Below are positions 1 through 9,118 of a stretch of DNA of 64,000 nt, in pieces (positions within the stretch are counted from its first letter, which is position 1; every line of letters starts with the position of its first letter). The translations under genes were made by a program, and so were the position numbers. The notes beneath the pieces are model-generated. The model was not told the DNA's origin. It saw only the letters and a list, made by a program, of their open reading frames with translations, and did no database searches. Source of the stretch: Clostridiales bacterium (GTDB lineage Bacteria > Bacillota > Clostridia > Saccharofermentanales > Saccharofermentanaceae); the NCBI GenBank assembly GCA_017427465.1, contig JAFRST010000043.1, positions 55,942-119,941 on the forward strand, in the 5' to 3' direction.

Positions 1-2
1 GT

Positions 3-1430
3 ATCTGGACATATTCCGAGGAGATGATCCATACAGGAATTAAGAAGTGCTATGCGGCATTGAAGGCTGATGTTCTCGGCAAGTTCGGTGTTAAGCTTAC
101 GGCTTTAGGCGGTATCGGAATCTCAGCCATGATGCACGGATATCTTCCTTTTGATAAGGACGGCAACAGACTTGCCGAATTCCGCACATGGCGCAACACG
201 ATAACAGGTGAGGCTGCTGCCAAGCTTACTGACTTGCTCGGATTCAATATCCCCCAGAGATGGAGCATCGCTCATTTCTATCAGGCTATACTTAATCAGG
301 AGAGCCACGTTAAGGATGTAGCTTTCCTCACAACACTTGCAGGTTATATCCACTGGAAGCTTACAGGCGAGAAGGTAATGGGTGTCGGCGAGGCATCAGG
401 CATGTTCCCGATCGACAGTGCAACATGCGACTACAACGAGGGCATGGTCCAAAAGTTCAATGAACTTACGGGACTTGATCTAAGAAGGCTTCTTCCTAAG
501 GTCGTTTCTGCCGGTGCATATGCAGGCAAGTTAACTTCTGAAGGCGCCAGGTTCCTCGATCCTGAAGGTGACCTTGAAGCAGGTATTCCTCTTGCACCCT
601 GTGAAGGTGATGCCGGAACAGGTATGGTCGCTACCAACGCCGTACGTATCAGAACAGGTAATGTCAGTGCCGGTACTTCCGACTTCGCCATGATCGTAAC
701 CGATCACGAGCTCGGCGTGCACAGAGAGATCGATATGGTCACGACGCCTGACGGCGCACCTGTTGCGATGGTTCACTGCAACAACTGCACATCCGATATC
801 AACGCATGGGTCAATCTCTTCAGTGAGTTCTCTTCGCTGATGGGCGTATCCTTCAGCAAGGGCGATCTTTTCACCAAGCTTTTCCAGGTTGCCTCCGAGG
901 GCGATCCTGACTGCGGCGGACTCATGTCTTTCAACTATTTCTCAGGTGAAGGCGTTACAGATCTTGATGAAGGCAGACCTGTATTTGCCAGAACACCAGA
1001 CAGCGCTTTCACGATCGCAAACTTCATGAGAACACATCTTTATTCAGCTCTTGCCACACTTAAGATCGGAATGGATATCCTCCAGAGCCAGGAGCAGGTA
1101 AAGATCGACAAGCTTATGGGCCATGGAGGATTCTTCAAGACTCCCGAAGTCGGCCAGAGAATGCTCAGCGCAGCAGTCAATGCTCCTGTATCCGTTATGA
1201 AGACAGCAGGAGAGGGCGGACCTTACGGAATGGCTCTTCTCGTTGCTTACATGCTTAACAAAGCAGAGGGCGAGACGCTCCCTGATTATCTCGACAATAA
1301 GGTATTTGCCGGTGCCGAGTGTTCGACTATAATGGCTGAGGCATCTGACGTGGAAGGATTTGCAAAGTTCTTATCCGCTTACGTCAAGGCTCTGCCTATG
1401 GAGAAGACAGCTACGGAGGTTTTAGGCTAA
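3..1430 (+). CDS. FGGY-family pentulose kinase, 5' end outside window
   Basis: Carbohydrate kinase of the FGGY family, which phosphorylates a sugar such as L-ribulose or xylulose with ATP. The frame is open from base 3, ahead of the first ATG at 24, and the residues before it (WTYSEEM) fit the family, so the true start lies upstream and the gene is truncated by the window edge. The sequence shows the [11 protein letters not shown] segment of the sugar-binding half, a [10 protein letters not shown] phosphate-binding loop, and [13 protein letters not shown] with GGPYGMA in the C-terminal ATPase half. The stop overlaps the araD start by one base (TAATG), so the two are translationally coupled. 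With araD next door, an L-ribulokinase-like role is the best inference; xylulokinase is the alternative. Confidence 0.85.
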   Translation: MWTYSEEMIHTGIKKCYAALKADVLGKFGVKLTALGGIGISAMMHGYLPFDKDGNRLAEFRTWRNTITGEAAAKLTDLLGFNIPQRWSIAHFYQAILNQESHVKDVAFLTTLAGYIHWKLTGEKVMGVGEASGMFPIDSATCDYNEGMVQKFNELTGLDLRRLLPKVVSAGAYAGKLTSEGARFLDPEGDLEAGIPLAPCEGDAGTGMVATNAVRIRTGNVSAGTSDFAMIVTDHELGVHREIDMVTTPDGAPVAMVHCNNCTSDINAWVNLFSEFSSLMGVSFSKGDLFTKLFQVASEGDPDCGGLMSFNYFSGEGVTDLDEGRPVFARTPDSAFTIANFMRTHLYSALATLKIGMDILQSQEQVKIDKLMGHGGFFKTPEVGQRMLSAAVNAPVSVMKTAGEGGPYGMALLVAYMLNKAEGETLPDYLDNKVFAGAECSTIMAEASDVEGFAKFLSAYVKALPMEKTATEVLG

Positions 1431-2119
1431 TGCTTGAAGAACTTAAGAAAACAGTATGTGACGCGAATCTGCTTTTGCCCAAATACGGACTTATAACATT
1501 TACATGGGGTAATGTCAGCGGTATTGACCGCGAAAAAGGACTTATAGTGATCAAGCCTTCCGGCGTTGATTATGACGGTATGTCACCCGATGATATGGTT
1601 GTCGTAGATATGGACGGCAAAGTCGTAGAAGGCAAGTGGAAGCCTTCAAGCGATACTGCCACACACCTTGTCCTTTATAAGGCGTTCCCCAATATCGGAG
1701 GCGTTGTCCATACACACTCCAGATGGGCTACGAGCTTTGCCCAGGCAGGTATGGCAATTCCTGCTATGGGAACTACCCAGGGCGACTATTTCTACGGCGA
1801 TATTCCCTGCACACGTCCCATGACTGACGAAGAGATCAAGGGCGAGTACGAGAAGGAGACAGGCAATGTCATCGTCGAGACCTTTAAGGACATCGATCCG
1901 GACGCAGTTCCTGCCGTTAACGTATTCTCACACGGTCCTTTCTGCTGGGGTACAGACCCGATGAACGCAGTCCACAACGCAGTCGTCATGGAAGAGGTCG
2001 CGTTCATGGATTATCACGCGCTGACGCTCAATTCTGAGCACAGGGACATGCAGCAGACGCTTCTTGATAAGCACTACTTAAGAAAACACGGAGCTAACGC
2101 ATACTACGGACAAGGCTGA
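1430..2119 (+). CDS. araD: L-ribulose-5-phosphate 4-epimerase (class II aldolase fold)
   Basis: Converts L-ribulose 5-phosphate to D-xylulose 5-phosphate, linking arabinose or other pentuloses to the pentose phosphate pathway. At 229 residues it has the usual family length. The zinc-binding HTHS motif is at residues 94-97, a third metal histidine sits in FSHGPFCWG, a catalytic-type Asp is at 75 (SSDT), and the C-terminal tail has the conserved Tyr region (NAYYGQG). It overlaps the kinase stop by one base and is followed directly by an intrinsic terminator, so it ends the operon. A fuculose-phosphate aldolase is the main alternative, but the C-terminus and the kinase neighbour favour AraD. Confidence 0.9.
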   Translation: MLEELKKTVCDANLLLPKYGLITFTWGNVSGIDREKGLIVIKPSGVDYDGMSPDDMVVVDMDGKVVEGKWKPSSDTATHLVLYKAFPNIGGVVHTHSRWATSFAQAGMAIPAMGTTQGDYFYGDIPCTRPMTDEEIKGEYEKETGNVIVETFKDIDPDAVPAVNVFSHGPFCWGTDPMNAVHNAVVMEEVAFMDYHALTLNSEHRDMQQTLLDKHYLRKHGANAYYGQG

Positions 2120-2140
2120 TCCATATCAGCCTTTTCTTTT
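2112..2140 (+). terminator. Intrinsic terminator after araD
   Basis: A 9-bp stem, AAGGCTGAT/ATCAGCCTT with a 4-nt loop, is followed by TTTTCTTTT. The stem includes the araD stop codon. Confidence 0.85.
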
Positions 2141-2144
2141 GGTG

Positions 2145-2236
2145 GTGGACATTTGAGGCGGAACTTGCGGGTGTAGCCTCAAATTTTCCCTCAAATCTGA
2201 TAGGCCAGGTCGGTGTTTTACCCTCAAATCTGATCT
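2145..2236. repeat. Word-repeat intergenic element, TTGAGG type (element D)
   Basis: Non-coding stretch between the araD terminator and purD. A 7-bp inverted repeat TTGAGGC/GCCTCAA (2153-2159 and 2176-2182) is followed by two exact copies of CCCTCAAATCTGAT at 2188-2201 and 2221-2234, 33 bp apart. The same short word thus occurs four times in two orientations. The layout resembles the elements at 8977, 14475 and 50107, which use other words; whether it is homologous to them is inference. Confidence 0.5.
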
Positions 2237-2316
2237 ACCATGTCATTAAGCAGTCTGCGCACCGGTTATATGTGCTAAAATATCAAAGTTAATTCAATCA
2301 TTCGGAGGAACACTAA

Positions 2317-3570
2317 ATGAAGGTTCTTGTTGTTGGCGGCGGCGGAAGAGAGCATGTTATATGTTGGAAGCTCAAGCAGGATCCCAGGGTAACGGATCTT
2401 TACTGTGCACCCGGTAACGGTGGTATCGCTTCTATTGCCACATGCGTAAATATTAAGGCTACGGATATTGACGGTATGGTCGAATATGCGAAAAAAGAGC
2501 AGTTTGACCTTGTTTTCGTTGCTCCCGACGATCCGCTCGCAATGGGTATGGTCGATAAGATGGAAGAAGCAGGCCTCAGGAGCTTCGGCCCTAAGGCAAA
2601 TGCTGCGATCATCGAAGGCTCCAAGGCTTTCTCCAAGCAGCTCATGAAGAAATATTCGATCCCTACTGCAAAGTATGAGATCTTCGACGATGAACAGAAA
2701 GCTTTAGCTTACCTCGAGACCCAGCCTATGCCTATCGTTATCAAGTGTGACGGATTGGCTCTCGGTAAGGGTGTTATCATCGCCCAGAACCTCGATGAGG
2801 CTAAGCAGGCAGTAAAGGATATGATGGAAGACCAGAAGTTCGGTTCTGCCGGCTCCACGATCGTTATCGAAGAATGCATGACAGGGCCCGAACTTACAGT
2901 TCTTGCTTTCTCGGACGGCAACACTTGTGTTCCGATGGTATCTTCCAGAGACCATAAGAGAGCTTATGACCATGATGAAGGCCTCAATACAGGCGGCATG
3001 GGTGCTGTTACACCCGGAGCTGACATGACGGATGAACTTAAATCACGCATCCAGAATGAGATCATCACACCTACTGTTGAAGCTCTTAAGAAAGAGGGAA
3101 GACCGTTTAAGGGGGTTATTTACTTCGGCTTAATGCTTACACCTGAAGGACCGAAGGTTGTTGAGTATAATGCACGTTTCGGAGATCCTGAGGCACAGGC
3201 AGTACTGCCGCTCTTAGAGAACAGTCTCCTCGATATAGTTGACGCTGTAATTGACGGCAAACTCGACCAGATCGACTTCAAGTGGAAGAATAAGTGCTCC
3301 TGCGTTGTCGTTATGGCTTCCGGCGGATATCCCCAGAGCTATGCCAAGGGCTATGAGATCACAGGAATCGACACCTGCGGCAAGCTCGTATTCCAGGCAG
3401 GCACAGCGCTTAAGGACGGCAAGCTCGTTACTAGCGGCGGACGCGTTCTCTGCGTATACGATGAGGCAGATACGCTTGACGAGGCTATTGACGGTGCATA
3501 TGAAGGTGTCGCTAAGATCTCCTTCCAGGACATGCATTTCCGTCACGACATAGGAAGGACACTCGGCTGA
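2317..3570 (+). CDS. purD: Phosphoribosylamine-glycine ligase (GARS)
   Basis: Second step of de novo purine synthesis: joins 5-phosphoribosylamine and glycine with ATP. At 417 residues it has the normal length. The N-terminal GGGGREHVI motif (residues 7-15) opens the preATP-grasp domain; the ATP-grasp region includes KCDGLALGKGV near 145 and the signature RFGDPEAQ near 289. The start has a good ribosome site (GGAGG, 2305-2309). It stands apart from other pur genes and lies 3 nt ahead of nadD, so the two are probably co-transcribed. Confidence 0.96.
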   Translation: MKVLVVGGGGREHVICWKLKQDPRVTDLYCAPGNGGIASIATCVNIKATDIDGMVEYAKKEQFDLVFVAPDDPLAMGMVDKMEEAGLRSFGPKANAAIIEGSKAFSKQLMKKYSIPTAKYEIFDDEQKALAYLETQPMPIVIKCDGLALGKGVIIAQNLDEAKQAVKDMMEDQKFGSAGSTIVIEECMTGPELTVLAFSDGNTCVPMVSSRDHKRAYDHDEGLNTGGMGAVTPGADMTDELKSRIQNEIITPTVEALKKEGRPFKGVIYFGLMLTPEGPKVVEYNARFGDPEAQAVLPLLENSLLDIVDAVIDGKLDQIDFKWKNKCSCVVVMASGGYPQSYAKGYEITGIDTCGKLVFQAGTALKDGKLVTSGGRVLCVYDEADTLDEAIDGAYEGVAKISFQDMHFRHDIGRTLG

Positions 3571-3573
3571 TAA

Positions 3574-4800
3574 ATGAAGATCGGCATTTACGGAGGATCG
3601 TTTGATCCCGTCCATAACGGGCACATAGCAATGATCAAGTCCGCGTTAAAGAGCGGGTTCATTGACTGCGTGATCGTAATACCGTCTGTACGCAACAACT
3701 TTAAGCTCTACGCGAACAAGCTCCCGCCTCCGTACCGTCTCTACATGATGAAGGAGACTATAGATGGGCTGGGGATCAAGAATTGCTATGTCAGCGATAT
3801 CGAATACGGAATAGAGGGTGTCAGCTATACTGCAGTCGTTCTTTCCAAATTGACGTCGGACGAATACATAAGGGATTTCCTGATCTCAAATGACGTCAAG
3901 AAAAAGAAGGCTGAAGAACACCATGAATTTTTTTGGATCATGGGCTCTGATACCCTTGGTACTTTTGAGACATGGTATAAGCCGGGCGAGATACTGAAAT
4001 ACGCATCGCTGCTTGCGGCAATGCGTCCGGGTGATGATACTGATGTTGATAAGGCAGCTGCTTCCATCAGGAAAAATCTCGGTGGAAAGGTAGAAGTCTT
4101 CAGACTCGACGGCATTTGCTGTTCGTCTTCCGAGATCACCAGGAGCGGTGACTTCTCGCTGGTCCCTGAGCCGGCTTGTGAGTTCATAAAAAGGCACGCT
4201 CTTTATACTGAGAACACCAGGCTTGAAGGTATAAGCGATACAGCCAGGAAACAGTTTTTCGACTATGCCACATGGATGTATAAGTATCTCGGAGCCAAGA
4301 GGCTTCTTCATACACTCAATGTCGGTTATCTGTCCGCTCATCTGGCTGATGTCTTCGGATGCGACAAGGACAAGGCTTTGATCGCAGGAGCTTTGCACGA
4401 TTGCGCAAAAGAGCTTCCTGTTGATCAGCAGCTCGAGATGGCGAAAAGATATACAGGTGATCTGTTTACAGAAAAGAAGATCATCCATTCTTCTGCAGGC
4501 GCTACCTTCGCGAAAGAAGAACTCGGCATTGAAGACAAAGAGATCCTTGATGCGATCTGCTATCACACGACAGGAAGAGGCGGTATGAGCGTTCTTGAGA
4601 AGATCGTATATCTTGCAGATAAGATCGAGCCTTCCAGGAACTATATGGATCTTGGTCCGATAAGAGAAACTGCTGAGCACGATCTTGATGAAGCGGTGCG
4701 CATGACGGCAGCTGCGGTAAGAAATAAATTCATTTCGCAGGGCAGGGAGATGCATCCCGTGACAATGGCAATGATGTCAGAGCTCGGTATGATCAATTGA
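3574..4800 (+). CDS. nadD: NadD-YqeK fusion: nicotinate-nucleotide adenylyltransferase plus HD phosphohydrolase
   Basis: Two enzymes in one 408-residue chain. Residues 1 to about 210 are NadD, which makes deamido-NAD from nicotinate mononucleotide and ATP: the GGSFDPVHNGH nucleotidyltransferase motif is at 7-17 and the SSSEITRS motif near 190. Residues from about 225 form a YqeK-type HD domain, with His in HTLNVG near 245 and HDCAKE near 275, followed by a YHTTGRGGM stretch. YqeK proteins are known as symmetrical diadenosine-tetraphosphate hydrolases. In many Firmicutes nadD, yqeK and rsfS are adjacent separate genes; here the first two are fused and rsfS follows. Confidence 0.95.
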   Translation: MKIGIYGGSFDPVHNGHIAMIKSALKSGFIDCVIVIPSVRNNFKLYANKLPPPYRLYMMKETIDGLGIKNCYVSDIEYGIEGVSYTAVVLSKLTSDEYIRDFLISNDVKKKKAEEHHEFFWIMGSDTLGTFETWYKPGEILKYASLLAAMRPGDDTDVDKAAASIRKNLGGKVEVFRLDGICCSSSEITRSGDFSLVPEPACEFIKRHALYTENTRLEGISDTARKQFFDYATWMYKYLGAKRLLHTLNVGYLSAHLADVFGCDKDKALIAGALHDCAKELPVDQQLEMAKRYTGDLFTEKKIIHSSAGATFAKEELGIEDKEILDAICYHTTGRGGMSVLEKIVYLADKIEPSRNYMDLGPIRETAEHDLDEAVRMTAAAVRNKFISQGREMHPVTMAMMSELGMIN

Positions 4801-4848
4801 TCACTAATGTGTTACAATCAAACTATTAAAAACCTAAGGAGATAAGTA

Positions 4849-5193
4849 ATGGACAGCAAAGAATTAGCCGCTAAGATCGTTGATATTCTTGATTCTAAGA
4901 AGGGTATTGATATTGAAACGATAGATTTAACAGGGAAGACAGTACTCGCTGATTATTTCGTACTTGCAAGCGGTAATTCAACAACACAGATCAAGTCTTT
5001 GGCTGATGAAGTTGAATATGTCCTTAAGAAGGAATTTGATATCGTTCCGGATCATATTGAAGGCCGTTCCGGAGATAAGTGGATCCTCTTGGATTATAAA
5101 GACGTTGTCGTTCACGTAATGGGCAGGGAAGAGCGCCAGAACTACAATATCGAGAAGTTCTGGGCCACAAAGCGCAGGGAAGACGAAGAGTAA
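4849..5193 (+). CDS. rsfS: Ribosomal silencing factor RsfS
   Basis: Binds ribosomal protein L14 on the large subunit and blocks joining with the small subunit under starvation. The 114 residues cover the whole small domain, with the family segments DYFVLASGNSTTQIKSLADEVE, here given as residues about 30-50, and DVVVHVM near 90. The start has an AAGGAG site six bases upstream. Its place right after nadD-yqeK is the classic conserved order. An intrinsic terminator follows. Confidence 0.94.
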   Translation: MDSKELAAKIVDILDSKKGIDIETIDLTGKTVLADYFVLASGNSTTQIKSLADEVEYVLKKEFDIVPDHIEGRSGDKWILLDYKDVVVHVMGREERQNYNIEKFWATKRREDEE

Positions 5194-5222
5194 TCTCTGA
5201 CTGATATTAGGATCAATCAAGA

Positions 5223-5252
5223 CCGGCAAGGACAGTCCTTGTCGGTTTTGTC
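5223..5252 (+). terminator. Intrinsic terminator after rsfS
   Basis: A ten-to-eleven base stem (CCGGCAAGGAC with GTCCTTGTCGG) has a very short loop and is followed by TTTTG. Its 3' arm can also pair with a second downstream arm at 5267-5277; see findings. Confidence 0.75.
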
Positions 5253-5299
5253 GTATTTTGTCGTAAAAAACCGACAAAGCTTGGTGTTATGCTTTTCGT

Positions 5300-6028
5300 A
5301 TGGTAAAGAAAAGCACGGCTAACAAGATCAAGAAAATGATTTATCCTTTGGCATTCATTCTGATCATAATCATGAGTGCCTTATATAAGCTTGTGCTAAA
5401 AGGGAACGGGGAATTCTCGGTGCAAGCTTTTAAGAGCAAGAAAACTGTGCAGATAGAAGAAAGCGGCACAGACATCCGGGAAAGTAATGAATCAGGCACC
5501 GGGATCACTTCTGACACAGCTGCCTCCGGTGAAACATCCCTGGCCATTCAGATGATCAGCGTTTATATCTGCGGGGAAGTCAAAAATCCGGGCATTTATG
5601 AGGTCCCCAAGGGCGTGATCCTCAATAAGATAATCGAAGCTGCCGGCGGATTTACCGAAGAAGCTTCAGAAAACAACGTCAATCTCGTTTATCAGATCGA
5701 GAGCAATATGTCGATCTACATACCTTCGGAGGACGAGATAACCCAAGGGTTCACGGGCGGTGACATTATCAGGCAGGAAGGTGTATATGTCTGGGGCGCA
5801 CAGTCCGGCGCATCAGGAGGGACGGACCAGAGTGCAACTCTGATGGTCAACATCAATACAGCAACAGAAGAGGAGCTCAAGAGCCTGCCCGGGATCGGGG
5901 ATGTGACAGCCAAAGCAATAGTCAATTACAGGAAGGACACGCCTTTTAAGACGATTGATGATATCAAGAACGTCACCGGAATAGGCGACTCGAAGTTCAA
6001 GCAGATCAAGGATTATATCTGTGTTTGA
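5300..6028 (+). CDS. comEA: ComEA-like DNA-binding competence protein
   Basis: Membrane-anchored protein related to ComEA, the receptor that binds double-stranded DNA in natural transformation. The 242 residues hold one N-terminal membrane segment (about 14-34), a spacer rich in Ser, Thr and Glu, an SLBB-type domain (about 87-150; ISVYICGEVKNPGIYEVP), and a C-terminal helix-hairpin-helix pair (about 180-242; INTATEEELKSLPGIGDVTA). Domain order and length match the family. The ribosome site before ATG 5300 is weak; an in-frame ATG at 5339 would remove most of the cytoplasmic tail but keep the membrane anchor. No other com genes are visible nearby. Confidence 0.88.
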   Translation: MVKKSTANKIKKMIYPLAFILIIIMSALYKLVLKGNGEFSVQAFKSKKTVQIEESGTDIRESNESGTGITSDTAASGETSLAIQMISVYICGEVKNPGIYEVPKGVILNKIIEAAGGFTEEASENNVNLVYQIESNMSIYIPSEDEITQGFTGGDIIRQEGVYVWGAQSGASGGTDQSATLMVNINTATEEELKSLPGIGDVTAKAIVNYRKDTPFKTIDDIKNVTGIGDSKFKQIKDYICV

Positions 6029-6031
6029 GAA

Positions 6032-7033
6032 TTATGTATAGCCGTAAAGGCCTCTTACGCTGACTTCACCGCTTCTTAAGGAAGAGACGGAACCGTCGGC
6101 AAATTCCACCTTCAGTGAGAAATCATCATTAATGGCAAGTGCGGTGCCCATGCGTCCTTTGCCGTTTTCCAGCATCTGTGAATAAGCCGTGATCTTGCTT
6201 CCGACAGTTATATTGAGGTCACGGTAACGCTCCAGATAGTAAGAAGAGCCGTCAGGCCAGTTGGAGCTAAGCTTGTCCATGGATCTGATGATTTCCGCAG
6301 CGAGCTTGGAACGGAAGAACTTCTTGCCGTCATTTTCTAAAGAAATCGATGTCGCGATCTCGGAAATCTCAGCCGGGAAGTCGCTCAAGGTCTCATTGAC
6401 GTTAACGCCAATTCCGATGATGCAGGTGTCAATGAAGCCGCTCTCGCCCTCAACGGACACTTCTGTGAGGATTCCGCAGATCTTTTTCCTGTTCATGAGC
6501 AAGTCGTTGACCCACTTGATCTGTGAATCAAGGCCATAAGCGTTCTTAATGGCGTCAGCTACAGCGACGGCGGTCCAGCTGGTAAGGTCAGAAATCTTGT
6601 CGAACCCTGCCTCAGGCTTTAAAAGATATGAGAGGTAGATTCCTACTCCGGAAGGGGACGTGAAGCTCCTGCCGCGTCTGCCTTTGCCGCCGGTCTGATG
6701 GTCAGCGATTACGACCGTGCCCGACGGAGCGCCTTTGGAAGATAAATCCTTAAGGACATTATTGGTTGAATCTACCGAATCGAAAACGTGGACTAAAGGA
6801 CTCTTATCATCGGGCAGGAAGGCAGCTATAGAGCCTTTCGAAAGGATATCATGGCAGTTTATAAGGAGATAGCCCTTGTTAGTAGAGGATTCTATCTCAT
6901 ATCCGTCTTCTCTGAGAGATTTGACTGCGGCATTAACGGCCGATCTGGTAACACCCAGCGTGCGGCTGATGGCCTCTCCGGAGGAGTAACCGTTTTCCCT
7001 TGATAAAAGCTTCAGAACATCGTCTTTAAGCAT
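6032..7033 (-). CDS. birA: Biotin-[acetyl-CoA-carboxylase] ligase / biotin operon repressor
   Basis: Bifunctional BirA: attaches biotin to carrier proteins and acts as a biotin-sensing repressor. The N-terminal winged helix (about 1-65; LGVTRSAVNAAVKSLREDGYEI) is followed by the ligase domain with the biotinyl-AMP loop GGKGRRGRSF near 121 and the catalytic Lys in KWVNDL near 183. The frame is open back to 7303, but that would overlap the divergent gene. ATG 7033 has AGGA 7 bases upstream and begins where the HTH domain begins, giving a normal 333 residues. Confidence 0.94.
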   Translation of the reverse strand: MLKDDVLKLLSRENGYSSGEAISRTLGVTRSAVNAAVKSLREDGYEIESSTNKGYLLINCHDILSKGSIAAFLPDDKSPLVHVFDSVDSTNNVLKDLSSKGAPSGTVVIADHQTGGKGRRGRSFTSPSGVGIYLSYLLKPEAGFDKISDLTSWTAVAVADAIKNAYGLDSQIKWVNDLLMNRKKICGILTEVSVEGESGFIDTCIIGIGVNVNETLSDFPAEISEIATSISLENDGKKFFRSKLAAEIIRSMDKLSSNWPDGSSYYLERYRDLNITVGSKITAYSQMLENGKGRMGTALAINDDFSLKVEFADGSVSSLRSGEVSVRGLYGYT

Positions 7034-7169
7034 TGCTGATCCTTTCATCTGTCCTTCTTGCCGGACAGCAAGATTTGCTTCTTTTAAGAAAAATAATAAC
7101 ACTTTGTTTCTAATATGAGGTAAAATAATCTTGGTTAGTGCTTTATAAATATCTGTAGTTAGGGTGACC

Positions 7170-8927
7170 ATGGGTATATATTCGATATTGTTGGCTGTAG
7201 TGATGGTGCTCAGCATGCTGTCTACTTTTGCACTCGTCCTCTTCTCAAGACGAGGTGCTAAGACGCTTGAGATTTTAGTCTCCGGATGCATCATGATCAG
7301 CAATATCGGCTATTTTGTTCTCTCATGCTCCAGTTCCATGGGCGAGGCTGTTCTCGCTAACTCCCTGACTTATGTCGGCGGCCTCTTTTTGCCGCTCCTG
7401 ATCGTTTATATCCTCATCGACTATTCTGATTCCAAGGTCCCAATCTGGTTTACGGGTACGATGATCCTTATCAATATCCTCGTTTTCGTAACAACATTGA
7501 TCCCCGAGAGAGCTCCGCTCTTTTATTCGGCAATGAGATTTATAGAGGGCGATCCTTCAAGACTCATTAAGGAACCCGGACCGGCATATTATGTCAAGTT
7601 CATCATACTGACCGTTGAGCTGGCTCTTGTAGCCTTCTTTACGATCCTTACATACCTTGGCAGAAGAAACGCTTCATTCAGGCTCATGCTCATCTATTTC
7701 GGTTCTTTGGTAGGAGCTGTTGTTGTTTATCTGACAAGACGTATCTTTAATCTTCTTTATGATCCGCTTCCATTCTTCTATCTTATTTGCTCGTTTATGC
7801 TCGATTATGTAGTAACCAGAGCGACTATCTATGACGTCAATCTGAGTGTCCAGGAGAAGATAGATGAGCTAAGTACTTACGGCTATCTCGTATTTGACAG
7901 GAAGTTCCGTTATGTCGGAAGCAACCCGGTGGCAGAGAAGTTCTTCCCTGAGATCGCAAATATGAGAATCGATGCCAAGATCATTGCCAAGGATTACGCC
8001 CTCAAGGATCTTCTTAAGTGGGTCATCGCAAATGCCACTGAAGCTAATGAGTCCAAGAAGACCAGCGGCAAGTTCAAGAAGGCAATCGTTATCAATGACA
8101 GAAGCCCCAGTGACAGAAGACACCTTGTATGCGAGATGAGCTTTATCCACTTCGGATTAAATAACCACGTCACCGGATATCTCGTCGAGATCAACGATGA
8201 TACAGAGCAGCACAACATGATCGAGTCCATGAGCTTCAGGGGTGAGTCACTGCAGCGTGAGGCTGAGCGTCAGGCCAAGAGAGCCAAGTCGATGCAGATG
8301 TCCACCATCCTCGGTATGGCTGCCATGATCGAATCACGTGACAACTCCACAGGCGGTCACATCAACAGAACATCTGCCTGCGTAGCTCTCTTCGTAAATC
8401 ACCTGAAGAAGCTTGATGACTATAACATGAGCGAGAACTACTGGGATGCGGTTATCAACGCTGCTCCTCTCCACGACCTCGGTAAGATCATGGTAGATGA
8501 TGCTATCCTGAGAAAGACATCCGGCCTTACGGAAGATGAGTATGACAAGATGAAGCAGCATGCCTCAGCAGGTGCGGAGATAATGAGCAAGGTCCTTGAA
8601 GACGTTGACGATAAAGAGTTCGTAAGAGTAGCTACCAATGTTGCGCACTATCATCACGAGAAATATAACGGCACCGGCTATCCTGACAGATTAAGAGGCG
8701 AGAATATCCCGTTCGAAGCAAGGATAATGGCTCTGGCAGACGTTTTCGATGCTCTCGTAAGCAGACGTTATTACAAGGAAGCCATGTCCTACGATGAGGC
8801 ATTCCATATCATCAAGACAGAGCTCGGACACCACTTCGATCCGCATCTCGGTCGCATATTCATCTCGATCAAGATGGATATCATTGATCTGTATGAGTCG
8901 TTCGAAAAGACCGATTACGCAAGATAA
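7170..8927 (+). CDS. Membrane HD-GYP domain protein, probable c-di-GMP phosphodiesterase
   Basis: Integral membrane signalling protein. Residues 1 to about 220 form about seven hydrophobic helices, like the 7TM sensor of histidine kinases. About 230-350 is a PAS-like sensor. About 365-585 is an HD-GYP domain with the HDLGK metal motif near 435, HHEKYNGTGYP near 494-504 and a later ALADVFDAL stretch. HD-GYP domains hydrolyse cyclic di-GMP; the metal-binding and GYP residues are all present, so activity is likely. ATG 7170 follows AGGGTGA closely; GTG 7164 is an alternative. It is transcribed divergently from birA and ends at a terminator. Confidence 0.9.
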   Translation: MGIYSILLAVVMVLSMLSTFALVLFSRRGAKTLEILVSGCIMISNIGYFVLSCSSSMGEAVLANSLTYVGGLFLPLLIVYILIDYSDSKVPIWFTGTMILINILVFVTTLIPERAPLFYSAMRFIEGDPSRLIKEPGPAYYVKFIILTVELALVAFFTILTYLGRRNASFRLMLIYFGSLVGAVVVYLTRRIFNLLYDPLPFFYLICSFMLDYVVTRATIYDVNLSVQEKIDELSTYGYLVFDRKFRYVGSNPVAEKFFPEIANMRIDAKIIAKDYALKDLLKWVIANATEANESKKTSGKFKKAIVINDRSPSDRRHLVCEMSFIHFGLNNHVTGYLVEINDDTEQHNMIESMSFRGESLQREAERQAKRAKSMQMSTILGMAAMIESRDNSTGGHINRTSACVALFVNHLKKLDDYNMSENYWDAVINAAPLHDLGKIMVDDAILRKTSGLTEDEYDKMKQHASAGAEIMSKVLEDVDDKEFVRVATNVAHYHHEKYNGTGYPDRLRGENIPFEARIMALADVFDALVSRRYYKEAMSYDEAFHIIKTELGHHFDPHLGRIFISIKMDIIDLYESFEKTDYAR

Positions 8928-8963
8928 AACGCTGTTCCGTAGAGTGGGACAGCGTTTTTTATT
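8926..8963 (+). terminator. Intrinsic terminator after the HD-GYP gene
   Basis: The arms AAAACGCTGTTCC and GGGACAGCGTTTT pair, followed by a run of T. The 5' arm starts inside the stop codon. Confidence 0.9.
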
Positions 8964-8976
8964 TCAACGTGTTTTT

Positions 8977-9093
8977 CCAATTGTTGCGATTTGGAGACTC
9001 CAAGAGGGCGAAATAGTCTCCATTTAGTCTTTTTTCGGCGAAAATGACTTTTTGGAGACTGTTTTGGCCTCGAAAAGTCTCCATTTCAGTTAT
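8977..9093. repeat. Word-repeat intergenic element, GGAGACT type (element A)
   Basis: Non-coding stretch between two convergent genes, containing GGAGACT or its complement AGTCTCC four times, plus an AGTC/GACT pair in the middle. This gives three potential hairpins in a row. Its reverse complement matches 50107-50222 nearly base for base over about 115 bp. It begins about 15 bases after a terminator. Confidence 0.85.
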
Positions 9094-9118
9094 TTGTTGA
9101 AACAGCGCCCGGAGGAAC

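Noticed and set aside
4227..4800. Separate yqeK gene in the 3' half of the nadD frame
   Set aside because: There is no stop, start or ribosome site between the two domains; the frame is continuous, so it is a fusion.
7034..7303. Longer BirA start at 7303
   Set aside because: It would overlap the divergent HD-GYP gene by over 130 bases and adds residues unlike BirA; ATG 7033 has a ribosome site.
8977..9093. CRISPR array
   Set aside because: The repeated words are only 7 bases, alternate in orientation and lack regular spacers; no cas genes are present.
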